A stretch of 60,362 bases of DNA from Arthrobacter sp. P2b (GTDB lineage Bacteria; Actinomycetota; Actinomycetes; Actinomycetales; Micrococcaceae). The translations under genes and the position numbers were made by a program. This document shows positions 24,793-34,127 of the stretch, one piece after another (positions within the stretch are counted from its first letter, which is position 1; each line of letters opens with the position of its first letter). The notes under the pieces are model-generated. The model was not told the origin of the DNA and did not search any database. It was given only the letters and a program-made list of their open reading frames with translations. Location: positions 1 to 60,362 of the forward strand of contig NZ_FVZL01000023.1 of the NCBI RefSeq assembly GCF_900168295.1. Direction: 5' to 3'.

Positions 24793-25764
24793 GTGCCGGA
24801 ACTCCCCGAGGTGGAAGTGGTCCGCCGCGGCCTGGTGAGCTGGGTCCGCGGCCGGAGCATCGAGGCCGTTGATGTACTGGACCCGCGGTCAGTCCGCCGC
24901 CACTCCCTCGGGGTCAGGGATTTCATCGGGAACCTCGAAGGCACCACGGTGACCGACGTTGTACGCCGGGGCAAATTCCTCTGGCTGCCGCTTTCGGACA
25001 ACTCCCACGCTCAGGAGGGGGCTACCCCCGACGCCTTCATGCGGCCTGCTGTCGCGCTGATGGCGCACCTGGGCATGAGCGGCCAGCTCCTCATGCAGGA
25101 CAGCCGGGTTCCGGACGAAAAGCATCTCAAAGTCCGGTTCCGGCTCAGCGCCCGTGACGGGATGCCCGAACAGCTGCGGTTTGTGGACCAGCGGATTTTT
25201 GGTGGCCTGTTCGTCACGGCCATGGTGCCCACGGACGACGGCGGCCCGGGCGGCCTGGCCGAGACTCCCGTCCCGTTGATTGCGGAAGAGGCCTCGCATA
25301 TTGCCCGGGACCCGCTGGACCCGGCTTTCTCTTTCGACCTTTTCTACCGCCGGCTGCGGAAGCGCAAAACGGGGCTTAAACGCGCTCTCCTGGACCAGGG
25401 CCTGGTGTCCGGCATCGGTAATATCTACGCTGACGAGGCACTGTGGCGGGCGCGGCTGCACTTCGCCCGGCCCACCGAGACACTGCGCAGGGGTGAAGCC
25501 GAAAGAGTGGTCAGCAGCGCCCGCGAGGTGATGCTCGATGCACTTGCAGCAGGCGGCACCAGCTTCGACTCCCTCTACGTGAACGTCAACGGGGCCTCCG
25601 GATACTTTGACAGGTCCCTCAACGCCTACGGCCGCGAAGGCGAGCCCTGCAAGCGCTGCGCGGCCGCCGGAATCCACGCCACGATCCGCCGTGAGCAGTT
25701 CATGAACCGCTCATCGCGCACCTGCCCGGTCTGCCAGCCCCGTCCCCGCAACGGACACTGGTAG
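24793..25764 (+). CDS. mutM: Formamidopyrimidine-DNA glycosylase
   Basis: 323 aa with a GTG start. It removes 8-oxoguanine and nicks abasic sites. The N-terminal PELPEVE provides catalytic Pro2 and Glu3 after Met removal. GLVSGIGNIYADEALW is the helix-two-turn-helix, and the zinc finger uses Cys 286, 289, 311 and 314. It is slightly longer than typical because of insertions around residues 75-85 and 145-160. It is part of the rnc-mutM-smc run. Confidence 0.96.
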   Translation: MPELPEVEVVRRGLVSWVRGRSIEAVDVLDPRSVRRHSLGVRDFIGNLEGTTVTDVVRRGKFLWLPLSDNSHAQEGATPDAFMRPAVALMAHLGMSGQLLMQDSRVPDEKHLKVRFRLSARDGMPEQLRFVDQRIFGGLFVTAMVPTDDGGPGGLAETPVPLIAEEASHIARDPLDPAFSFDLFYRRLRKRKTGLKRALLDQGLVSGIGNIYADEALWRARLHFARPTETLRRGEAERVVSSAREVMLDALAAGGTSFDSLYVNVNGASGYFDRSLNAYGREGEPCKRCAAAGIHATIRREQFMNRSSRTCPVCQPRPRNGHW

Positions 25765-25935
25765 CCACTCCCCAAGTACGGACGCGATCCCTGGCGGTGG
25801 TCCGGTGAACGGCGCGAACCGGGCCGCCGGAGTGCAGGGCGGAAGCCGTGGGAATCCCGTATTTTGGCCGGAGACGAAGTAGATTTAGGGTCTGCGAAAG
25901 CAGCCGCTACAGCCACTCAGGAGATCCGAAACGCC

Positions 25936-28900
25936 TTGCACCTCAAAAGCCTCACCGTCCGGGGGTTCAAGTCTTTTGCGTCCGCCACCACCTTCGACTT
26001 TGAGCCGGGCGTCACTGCCGTAGTCGGCCCGAACGGTTCCGGCAAGTCGAACGTGGTGGACGCGCTGGCCTGGGTGATGGGCGAGCAGGGCGCCAAAACC
26101 CTCCGCGGCGGCAAGATGGAGGATGTGATCTTCGCCGGCACATCGGGCCGGCCGCCCCTTGGCAGGGCCCACGTTTCGCTGACCATCGACAACACCGACG
26201 GTGCCCTGCCGATCGAATACAGCGAAGTCACCATCTCCAGGACCCTGTTCCGCACGGGCGGGTCCGAGTACGCCATCAACGGCGCAGGTTGCCGCCTGCT
26301 CGACATCCAGGAACTCCTGTCCGATTCGGGCCTCGGCCGGGAAATGCACGTCATCGTGGGGCAGGGACAGCTGGACCGCATCCTGCATGCCACGCCTGAG
26401 GACCGGCGGGGCTTCATCGAGGAAGCGGCCGGCATCCTCAAGCACCGCCGGCGCAAAGAACGGACGGTCCGCAAACTCGAGGCGATGCAGGCCAATCTCC
26501 AGCGCCTCTCCGACCTCACCGGCGAAATACGGCGCCAGCTCACACCGCTGGGCAAGCAGGCCGAGGTGGCCCGCCGGGCCCAGCGCGTCCAGTTTGACGT
26601 CCGGGACGCCCGCGCCCGGCTGCTGGCTGACGACCTTGTCCAGCTGCAGCTTGCGCTGGAACAGAATGTGGCGGACGAAGAGGCTCTCAAGGCCCGGCGG
26701 ACGGTGGTCAACCAGGAGTTGGAGGAGGGCCGCCGGCAGCAGGCAACGCTTGAGCAGCTGGCGGCGGAGGCCACGCCGGCATTGAACGCCGCCAGGGATA
26801 CCTGGTACCGGTTGTCGGCGGCGAGGGAGCGGCTTCGTTCCCTCGGTTCGCTCGCCGGGGACCGCAGCCGCCTGCTCGGGTCCGTGGATTCCGCACCACC
26901 CCCGGGACGGGATCCGGAACAGCTGGAACGCCAGGCCGCGCGTGTCCGCGAGGAGCTTGCCGAACTCGAACGGTCCATCCTGGACCGGCGGGACGCCCTG
27001 GAATCCGCCACGGCCGCAAAGGTCCAGGCCGAACGGGATGCCCATGCCGAAGATCAGCGGCTTACCGCGGAACTGCGGGCCGTGGCGGACCGGCGCGAGG
27101 GCCTGGCCCGCCTGGCAGGACAAGTGGCGGCGGCCAGGTCGCGGGTCGAATCCGCGCAGGCCGAGCTGGGCAGGCTGCGGGAATCGGTGGCCGCCGGTGC
27201 CGAGCGCCGTGCCCGCGCACAGGCCGAATTCACAGCCCTGGAAAACCAGGTGGCAGGAGTTGAAGAGGGCGAGGAATCGCTCGATGCCGACTACGAGGCC
27301 GCAAGTGCTGCCCTGGACGGCGTCCTCAGCGAAATCTCCGACCTGAAGGCAGCCATCAACGAGGGGATCCGCAAGCGTGACGCCCTGGCAGCCCGCCGGG
27401 ATGCGTTAAAGCTTGGGCTGGACCGCAAGGACGGCGCCAGGCACGTCCTGCAGTCCGGAATCCCCGGCGTGCACGCAAGCCTCGCCGCGGAACTCACGGT
27501 GGAGTCCGGATTCGAAACGGCGGTCGCCGCCGCCCTGGGGGAGGCATCGGAGGCGATTGTTGTACGGGATCCCGCTACGGCCGCCGAGGTACTGCAGCGG
27601 CTCAAGGACGACGACGCCGGCCGGGCGGCAGTCCTCATCGCTTCCGCGGCGGGCGCTGACCTGCAGGACACAACCCTGCCTGACCTGCACGGGGACGCCC
27701 AATGGGCCGCGGCCTTGGTGTCCGGCGACGGCAGGTCCCTGGCACTGGTCAGGCACCTGCTGTCCCGTACCGCCGTCGTTCCCGACATTGAAGGCGCCGC
27801 CGCACTGGTGGCGGCGCAGCCCGGCCTCACGGCCGTTACCCGCGCAGGGGACATTTTCACGGCCCTGTCAGTCACGGGAGGCTCGGCCAAGACGCCGTCA
27901 CTGCTTGAAGTCCAGGCCGCCGTGGACGACGCCGACAGACAGCTTTCGGCGGTGACCACCGCGATGGAACAAAACAGGTTCGCCCTGGCAGGCGCTGAAG
28001 CCAGGCGCGCCGAGGCGCAGGAACGGGCCGACGCGGCCCTGGACAAGCTCCACGAGTCCGACGCGAGGCTCGCGGCAGTGGCGGAACGCCTCGGCCACCT
28101 TAACTCCCTGCTGCGCAGCGCCGTCGGCGAAAGTGACAGGCTGGCGGCTTCGTTGGTCCGTGCCGAGGCAAACGTTGTGGCGGAGGAAGAAGCGCTCGCC
28201 GCGGTCGCTGCCCGCCTGGCGGCGGCGCAGGAGGTGCCCCTGGAGCAGGAGCCGTCAACTGAACACCGGGACGCTTTGGCCCGGACGGCGTCCCAGGCCC
28301 GCGCCGCCGAAGTGGAGGCGCGGCTGTCCCTGCGGAGCGCGGAGGAACAGCTCTCTGCCACCCGCAACCGCGTGGCATCGCTGGAACGTGCTGCCGCCAC
28401 GGAACGCCGGGCCCGCGAGGAAGCGGCCGAACGGGCCCGCCGCCGTCGCGTCCAGGCCCGGCGCGCAGCGGCAGTTTCGGCAGCCGTAGGCCTCGCACTC
28501 CGCCACGTGGACATCTCCGTTGACCTTGCACGGCACGAGCGGGACCTCGCCGAGGAGAACCGCGAGCTGCGGGACCGGGGGCTGAAGGAAATCCGGAACG
28601 CGAATGAGGCGCTGGCCCGGGAGCTTTCCGACCTTACGGACAACGTGCACCGGGACGAGCTGGCCCGTGCCCAACAGCGCGCACGGATCGAGGCGCTGGA
28701 GACGCGCTCCGTTGATGAACTGGGGATCACCCCCGACGCCCTGGTGGACGAGTTCGGGCCTCACGTGCCTGTTCCGGTTCCCGCGGACGAAAGCGCCGAC
28801 AAATGGGCCGCCCTTCGCGCGCCCGTTGATGCCGGCGGGGAGGAGATCAGGGAGGGCAAGCCCTACGACCGCCCGGAGCAGGAGAAGCGCCTGCGGAAAG

Positions 28901-29523
28901 CCGAGCGGGATCTTGCCAGCCTCGGCAAGGTGAACCCCCTGGCGCTGGAGGAGTTCGCCGCGCTGGAAGAGCGGCACCAGTTCCTCAGCACACAGCTTGA
29001 GGACCTCAAAGCCAGCCGCAAGGACCTGCTGGACATCATCAAGGAAGTGGATGACAGGGTCCAGCGGGTCTTCACGGAAGCCTTCGAAGACACCCAGGCC
29101 CAGTTCGTCAGGGTCTTCGAACGGCTCTTTCCCGGCGGCGAGGGACGGCTGGTCCTCACGGATCCCGCGGACATGCTCACCACGGGCATCGAGGTGGAGG
29201 CCCGCCCCGCCGGCAAGAAAATCAAACGGCTCTCGCTGCTGTCCGGCGGTGAACGGTCGCTGACCGCAGTGGCACTGCTGGTGGCGATCTTCAAGGCGCG
29301 GCCGTCCCCGTTCTATGTGATGGACGAGGTGGAGGCCGCCCTGGACGACACCAACCTCGGCAGGCTCATCACCATCTTCGAGGAATTGCGGGAATCCAGC
29401 CAGCTCATTGTGATCACCCACCAGAAGCGCACCATGGAAGTGGCGGACGCCCTCTATGGCGTCACAATGCGGGGTGACGGCGTTTCCACCGTGATCAGTC
29501 AGCGGCTCGGCGCCGAGGTATAG
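25936..29523 (+). CDS. smc: Chromosome segregation protein SMC
   Basis: 1195 aa from TTG 25936, which gives the standard N-terminus HLKSLTVRGFKSFA; AGGAGA lies about ten bases upstream. An earlier in-frame start would add 24 unconserved residues. Walker A GPNGSGKS is at 31-38, followed by two long Ala/Arg/Glu-rich coiled coils flanking a hinge (about residues 490-640). The C-terminal LSGGER signature and Walker B VMDEVEAALDD complete the ATPase head. It compacts and segregates the chromosome with ScpA/ScpB, which are not in this window. Confidence 0.96.
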   Translation: MHLKSLTVRGFKSFASATTFDFEPGVTAVVGPNGSGKSNVVDALAWVMGEQGAKTLRGGKMEDVIFAGTSGRPPLGRAHVSLTIDNTDGALPIEYSEVTISRTLFRTGGSEYAINGAGCRLLDIQELLSDSGLGREMHVIVGQGQLDRILHATPEDRRGFIEEAAGILKHRRRKERTVRKLEAMQANLQRLSDLTGEIRRQLTPLGKQAEVARRAQRVQFDVRDARARLLADDLVQLQLALEQNVADEEALKARRTVVNQELEEGRRQQATLEQLAAEATPALNAARDTWYRLSAARERLRSLGSLAGDRSRLLGSVDSAPPPGRDPEQLERQAARVREELAELERSILDRRDALESATAAKVQAERDAHAEDQRLTAELRAVADRREGLARLAGQVAAARSRVESAQAELGRLRESVAAGAERRARAQAEFTALENQVAGVEEGEESLDADYEAASAALDGVLSEISDLKAAINEGIRKRDALAARRDALKLGLDRKDGARHVLQSGIPGVHASLAAELTVESGFETAVAAALGEASEAIVVRDPATAAEVLQRLKDDDAGRAAVLIASAAGADLQDTTLPDLHGDAQWAAALVSGDGRSLALVRHLLSRTAVVPDIEGAAALVAAQPGLTAVTRAGDIFTALSVTGGSAKTPSLLEVQAAVDDADRQLSAVTTAMEQNRFALAGAEARRAEAQERADAALDKLHESDARLAAVAERLGHLNSLLRSAVGESDRLAASLVRAEANVVAEEEALAAVAARLAAAQEVPLEQEPSTEHRDALARTASQARAAEVEARLSLRSAEEQLSATRNRVASLERAAATERRAREEAAERARRRRVQARRAAAVSAAVGLALRHVDISVDLARHERDLAEENRELRDRGLKEIRNANEALARELSDLTDNVHRDELARAQQRARIEALETRSVDELGITPDALVDEFGPHVPVPVPADESADKWAALRAPVDAGGEEIREGKPYDRPEQEKRLRKAERDLASLGKVNPLALEEFAALEERHQFLSTQLEDLKASRKDLLDIIKEVDDRVQRVFTEAFEDTQAQFVRVFERLFPGGEGRLVLTDPADMLTTGIEVEARPAGKKIKRLSLLSGGERSLTAVALLVAIFKARPSPFYVMDEVEAALDDTNLGRLITIFEELRESSQLIVITHQKRTMEVADALYGVTMRGDGVSTVISQRLGAEV

Positions 29524-29606
29524 GCACGGGATCCCGGGGGCGTCGGGGCAGGTCAAGCGTCCTATGCCGCCCAAAACGCCTGTTCCGTTTGTGAGAAGCT
29601 AGGGGA

Positions 29607-30812
29607 GTGAATGACATCCTTCCCATTATCCTGTCCATTGTTGCTGCCCTGGCGGTTATCGGCGGGCTGATTCCTGTCCTGCTGAAGACTCGGAAGAACA
29701 TCACCAGGTACCCGGGCACCCGTGACGCCAACGATCCGGAAATCCAGTCCGGCGGCAGCACCCTGGTGGCTGACGGCCCGGCGGTTGCGGACCGGAAGGC
29801 ACCGGAGGAAATTGCCCTCGATGACCTGGACGCCACGACTGTTCCCGACACCGCCGCCGGGCTGGAAGTCATTCCGGTGGAAACCCCGCTGCCCGTGGCG
29901 GGCCGGCTCATGCGCCTGCGGGAGCGGCTGGTCCGCTCCAACAACATCATGGGCAAAGGCCTGCTGGCGCTGCTCTCCAGCGACAAAATCGACGAAAACG
30001 TCTGGGACGAAGTAGAGGAAACCCTCCTTCTGGCAGACCTTGGCACCGAGCCCACCATGCAGCTGGTGGATGCCCTGCGCGAGCGGGTCAAGGTACTGGG
30101 CACCCGGACCCCGGAGGACGTCAAGAAACTGCTTCGCGAGGAGCTCATCAAGCTGGTGGACCCCACCATGGACCGCAGCCTCAACGTCCAGCGCCACGCC
30201 GACAAGCCCGCCGTCATGATGGTGGTGGGCGTGAACGGTGTGGGAAAGACCACCACCGTGGGCAAACTGGCACGCGTACTGGTGGCCGAAGACAAGGACG
30301 TCCTGCTGGGCGCCGCCGATACCTTCCGCGCCGCAGCCGCCGAGCAGCTTGCCACGTGGGGCCAGCGTGTTGGCGTCCCCACCGTCAAGTCCGACATTGA
30401 CGGCGCCGACCCCGCCTCGGTGGCCTACGAAGCCGTCAAGGCAGGCATTGACCAGGAAGTGGACGTCGTGATGATCGACACCGCCGGACGCCTGCAGAAC
30501 AAGGTCGGCCTGATGGACGAGCTCGGCAAGGTCAAGCGCGTCATCGAAAAGCTTGCCGAAGTTGATGAGGTGCTGCTCGTCCTGGACGCCACCACCGGCC
30601 AGAACGGCCTGAACCAGGCACGGGTATTCTCCGAGGTTGTCAACATCACCGGCATCGTCCTGACCAAGCTGGACGGGACGGCCAAGGGTGGAATCGTCGT
30701 TGCCATCCAGAAGAGCCTCGGCGTTCCGGTGAAGCTGATCGGCCTGGGCGAGGGCGCGGACGATCTTGCCCCGTTCGAGGCCGAGGGCTTTGTGGACGCG
30801 CTGCTGAACTGA
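29607..30812 (+). CDS. ftsY: Signal recognition particle receptor FtsY
   Basis: 401 aa with a GTG start. One N-terminal transmembrane helix (about residues 4-26) and a short acidic A domain precede the NG GTPase. G1 is GVNGVGKTTT, followed by DTFRAAAAEQL, DTAGR and TKLDGTAKGG. It receives ribosome-nascent-chain complexes from Ffh, encoded 5 kb downstream. Confidence 0.96.
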   Translation: MNDILPIILSIVAALAVIGGLIPVLLKTRKNITRYPGTRDANDPEIQSGGSTLVADGPAVADRKAPEEIALDDLDATTVPDTAAGLEVIPVETPLPVAGRLMRLRERLVRSNNIMGKGLLALLSSDKIDENVWDEVEETLLLADLGTEPTMQLVDALRERVKVLGTRTPEDVKKLLREELIKLVDPTMDRSLNVQRHADKPAVMMVVGVNGVGKTTTVGKLARVLVAEDKDVLLGAADTFRAAAAEQLATWGQRVGVPTVKSDIDGADPASVAYEAVKAGIDQEVDVVMIDTAGRLQNKVGLMDELGKVKRVIEKLAEVDEVLLVLDATTGQNGLNQARVFSEVVNITGIVLTKLDGTAKGGIVVAIQKSLGVPVKLIGLGEGADDLAPFEAEGFVDALLN

Positions 30813-30843
30813 GCTACGGATCGGTCCTGCGCCCGGCCGGTTC

Positions 30844-32085
30844 CTAGGGCCTGGCTGACTGGAGGGTCTCCCGGGTGGCGAGCCAGGTGAACGCGGCCAC
30901 CAGCATGATGCCGCCGGTGACACCGAAGGCCCAGCCGAAGCCCAGCCGGTCGGCAAGCACGCCCGCCAGGACGGGCCCAACAATCGCGCCGACGTCGGAC
31001 GTCATCTGGTAGACGGCCAGCACCTTCCCGCCGGAACGCCCGCTGCCGATCACGTCGGCGACGGCGGCCTGCTGGGCAGGGCCAAACAGCCCGGAGCCGA
31101 TGCCGGCAACCGCTGAAGCGGCCAGGAACCAGCCGAGGTCTGACGTGAAGCCGATGCCGGCGGTGGCGAGACCGGCCACCAGCAGGCCCCAGATCATCAT
31201 GGGTTTGCGTCCCAAGCTGTCGGCCAGGCGACCGGAAAACGTCAGGGCGGCGGCGTTACCGGCGGCAAAGACCGCCAGTGCCAGCCCCGCCGCTTCGGGG
31301 CCGGAGCCGAACGCAGCGGCAGCAAACAGGGGAACGGTGGCCATGCGGACTCCAAAGGTGGCCCACCCGTTGGCGAAGCTGGAAAACAGGGCTGACCGGT
31401 AGGCTCCGGTCCCCAGCGCCTCCCCGAAGCGCATGTCCGGCGCCTTGTCCCGGGACTCCCTGGACCCGCGGCGCTGGTGGCTCAACTGGGTCTGCACCAC
31501 GATTGCGGCGATCACCAGGGCGCCGGCGTAGGCCAGGAATGGGATCCGCAGCCCGAAACCGGCCAAAAGGCCGCCCACGATCGGACCGCAGACGTTGCCG
31601 ATCAGGAACGCCGACGCATAGGCGCCGGACACCCTGCCCCGGCTCTCCGGCGGGGCCAGCCTGACCACCAGAGCCATGGATGCGACGGTAAACATCACGG
31701 AACCGGCACCGCCCAGTCCACGGAAAAGCAGCAACTGCCAGTAGTCCTGGGCAAAGGCGCACGCCGCCGTGGACCCGGCCACAATCAGCAGGCCCGCCAC
31801 GTAAACGGGCCGTTCGCCCAGCCGGCCGATCAGGGTTCCGCCTGCCGGAGCAAAAATGAGCCGCATGAAGGCAAAAATCGCCACGATCACCGCCGCCTCG
31901 GTGTTTCCCACGCCAAAGGTTGTGGCGAATTGCGGCAATACGGGCGCAACAAGCCCGAATCCAAGCGCGATCAGGAACGCGGCGGCGAGCATCACCTTGA
32001 TGTCGCGCGGGAGCTTGTCCCGTCGCGGCCGAAGGCGCGCCAAAATCCTTGATGTGGCGCCGCTCACGCGGGGTGCTGCAGTCAT
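30844..32085 (-). CDS. MFS transporter
   Basis: 413 aa with twelve predicted transmembrane segments in two halves. Motif A-like sequences GGTLIGRLGERPVY and SGRLADSLGRKPMM lie between TM2/3 and TM8/9. It resembles drug-efflux DHA1 members; the substrate is unknown. AAGGAAC precedes ATG 32085. It lies on the opposite strand between ftsY and amt, which are normally neighbours, so it is a lineage-specific insertion and shares its upstream region with amt. Confidence 0.88.
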   Translation of the reverse strand: MTAAPRVSGATSRILARLRPRRDKLPRDIKVMLAAAFLIALGFGLVAPVLPQFATTFGVGNTEAAVIVAIFAFMRLIFAPAGGTLIGRLGERPVYVAGLLIVAGSTAACAFAQDYWQLLLFRGLGGAGSVMFTVASMALVVRLAPPESRGRVSGAYASAFLIGNVCGPIVGGLLAGFGLRIPFLAYAGALVIAAIVVQTQLSHQRRGSRESRDKAPDMRFGEALGTGAYRSALFSSFANGWATFGVRMATVPLFAAAAFGSGPEAAGLALAVFAAGNAAALTFSGRLADSLGRKPMMIWGLLVAGLATAGIGFTSDLGWFLAASAVAGIGSGLFGPAQQAAVADVIGSGRSGGKVLAVYQMTSDVGAIVGPVLAGVLADRLGFGWAFGVTGGIMLVAAFTWLATRETLQSARP

Positions 32086-32145
32086 GAAGCGGAGTTCCTT
32101 GCAGAGAGTGCGGCCGGGGTCCGGCGGGAGTGGTGAAACACAACC

Positions 32146-32203
32146 GTAACAACCCGGATATGCACCATTTACTTCCTAGAGGTTCTTGTAACAGAGCGGC
32201 AAT
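32146..32203. promoter_or_regulatory. Candidate GlnR-like boxes before amt
   Basis: Two modules, GTAAC-N6-GATAT (32146-32161) and GTAAC-N6-GCAAT (32188-32203), lie 42 bases apart, four helical turns. The known actinobacterial GlnR element is gTnAC-N6-GaAAC; the first halves match fully and the second halves only partly. They lie in the 226-base gap between the MFS gene and amt, which otherwise holds only promoter-like AT-rich DNA. Confidence 0.3.
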
Positions 32204-32311
32204 CTAAATCCTCTCCGGGCGAAACACGCCGCCGACACAATTTTTACAGGACGCAAAAAGGCGTTGGCAGGCGGAGCATTCCGCAACATTCGATGAGAGA
32301 GGACGTGCACC

Positions 32312-33676
32312 ATGGAACTTACCGCAGGTCACGTTTGGCTCATGGTGGCGGCAGCACTTGTGCTGTTTATGACACCTGGCCTGGCATTTTTCTACGGCGG
32401 CATGACCCGTGCCAAGGCAGCACTCAACATGATGATGATGAGCTTCATCTCCATCGGCATCGTGAGCGTTGTGTGGGTACTGTGGGGCTACTCCATGACG
32501 GGCGGTGATGGCTTCCTGCAGATCGTCGGCAACCCGTTCACCAGCTTTGGTCTCGAGGGAGTCAACACGGCAGACACGCCGGACGGCCTTATCCTTGTCG
32601 GCTACGGTGCCACCTTTGCCATCATCACTGTGGCCCTGATCAGCGGTGCGATCGCTGACCGCGCCAAGTTCGGCGCCTGGTCCGTGTTCGTGCCCGTGTG
32701 GGTGACCCTCGTGTACTGCCCGCTCGCCTACATGGTGTGGGGTGGCGGCCTCTTCGGTGAGGAAGGCGCGATTGGCCAGGCCCTCGGCCCGGCCATCGAC
32801 TTCGCCGGCGGCACCGTCGTCCACATCAACGCCGGTGTGGCGGCCCTGATCCTCGTCCTGATCATCGGCAACCGCAAGGGCTTCGGCAAGGACCCCAACC
32901 ACCGCCCGCACAACATCCCGTTCGTGATGCTCGGAGCAGCCATCCTGTGGTTCGGCTGGTTCGGCTTCAACGGCGGCCTTGCCTCCTCTGCTGAACAGGG
33001 CGGCGTCATCTGGGTCAACACGCTCGCGGCTCCCGCAGCGGCGATGCTCGGCTGGCTCGTCACCGAACGCATCCGCGACGGACACCCCACCTCCCTCGGC
33101 GCCGCTTCCGGCGTGGTCGCCGGCCTGGTGGCCATCACCCCGGCCTGCGCCAACGTCAGCCCTGTCGGTGCCCTTGGCCTCGGCGTCGTGGCCGGTGTCG
33201 CCTCTGCCCTGGCTGTTGGCCTGAAGTTCCGCTGGGGCTTCGACGACTCGCTCGACGTTGTAGGCGTCCACCTCGTGTCCGGCATCATCGGCACCGTTGC
33301 CCTCGGCTTCATCGCACTGCCCACAGACGGCGTGGGCGGCGGCCTCTTCTACGGCGGCGGCATGACCCAGATGTGGGCACAGCTGGCAGCGGCAGGCATC
33401 GCCATCGCGTACTCGGCAATCCTGACCGCGATCATCGCCTTCGCCATCCACAAGACCATGGGCTTCCGCGTCTCGCAGGAACAGGAAACGGTGGGTGTGG
33501 ACCTCAGCCTGCACGCCGAGACCGCCTACGAGTTCGGTGTGGGCGGCCACGGTGGAAGCTTCCAGCCGCTGCACGACATGATCACCGGCAAGAACCAGCA
33601 GGAAACCTCTGACCAGCCCGCAACGGCTGCCCAGAAGAACGAATCAGCAACAGGCAAGGAAAGCGTGGGGGCATGA
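32312..33676 (+). CDS. amt: Ammonium transporter
   Basis: 454 aa with eleven transmembrane segments and the N-terminus outside. The channel twin histidines are H171 (VVHINAG) and H320 (GVHLVSG), and the Amt signature region MTRAKAALNMMMMSF is present. It conducts NH3/NH4+ as a trimer, gated by the PII protein encoded next. The cytoplasmic C-terminus is long and hydrophilic. Its stop overlaps the glnK start (ATGA). Confidence 0.96.
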   Translation: MELTAGHVWLMVAAALVLFMTPGLAFFYGGMTRAKAALNMMMMSFISIGIVSVVWVLWGYSMTGGDGFLQIVGNPFTSFGLEGVNTADTPDGLILVGYGATFAIITVALISGAIADRAKFGAWSVFVPVWVTLVYCPLAYMVWGGGLFGEEGAIGQALGPAIDFAGGTVVHINAGVAALILVLIIGNRKGFGKDPNHRPHNIPFVMLGAAILWFGWFGFNGGLASSAEQGGVIWVNTLAAPAAAMLGWLVTERIRDGHPTSLGAASGVVAGLVAITPACANVSPVGALGLGVVAGVASALAVGLKFRWGFDDSLDVVGVHLVSGIIGTVALGFIALPTDGVGGGLFYGGGMTQMWAQLAAAGIAIAYSAILTAIIAFAIHKTMGFRVSQEQETVGVDLSLHAETAYEFGVGGHGGSFQPLHDMITGKNQQETSDQPATAAQKNESATGKESVGA

Positions 33677-34011
33677 AACTGATTACTGCTATCGTCAGGC
33701 CGGAAAAGCTCGAAGCCATCCGGGAAGGACTGGAAGCCTACGGCGTACAGGGCCTGACGGTCAGCGCGGCCAGCGGTTACGGCCGGCAGCGGGGCTACAC
33801 CGAGGTTTACCGCGGTGCAGAGTACAACGTGGACCTCCTGCCGAAGATCCGGGTGGAGGTGCTGGCCACGGACGAACAGGCTGACGACATCCTGGACGTC
33901 ATCATCGCCAGCTCCAACACCGGCCGTGCCGGTGACGGCAAGGTTTGGACCATGGACGTTTTCGAAGCCGTCCGGGTCCGGACCGGTGAACGGGGAGTCG
34001 CCGCCATCTAG
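33673..34011 (+). CDS. glnK: PII nitrogen regulatory protein GlnK
   Basis: 112 aa. This is the PII fold with the T-loop GYTEVYRGAEYNVDLLPK, including Tyr51, the residue uridylylated or, in actinobacteria, adenylylated. The C-terminal TGERGVAAI signature is present. It senses 2-oxoglutarate and ATP/ADP and blocks Amt. The glnD modifier gene that usually follows in actinobacteria is not present here. Confidence 0.97.
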   Translation: MKLITAIVRPEKLEAIREGLEAYGVQGLTVSAASGYGRQRGYTEVYRGAEYNVDLLPKIRVEVLATDEQADDILDVIIASSNTGRAGDGKVWTMDVFEAVRVRTGERGVAAI

Positions 34012-34050
34012 GGCGGAGCGTCTTCTCCCGCAACCTGAAAAGCAAAGCAG

Positions 34051-34086
34051 GAGCGGGCAGGAAACCGGAAGGTTTCCTGCCCGCTC
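34051..34086. terminator. Bidirectional terminator between glnK and the dehydrogenase gene
   Basis: A perfect 16-bp stem (34051-34066 with 34071-34086) with loop GGAA separates two convergent genes. T-rich sequence follows on both strands (TGTCGTT on plus, TTTGCTTTT on minus). Confidence 0.8.
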
Positions 34087-34127
34087 TGTCGTTAATGGCG
34101 CAGGGCCGTAAGTCGTCCGCCCGGTCC

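Noticed and set aside
25864..25935. Upstream start for SMC adding 24 residues
   Set aside because: The TTG at 25936 gives the canonical SMC N-terminus and has AGGAGA about ten bases upstream.
27291..28730. 479-codon open frame antisense to smc
   Set aside because: Ser/Arg/Ala-rich shadow of a high-GC coiled-coil gene; no domain and no ribosome site.
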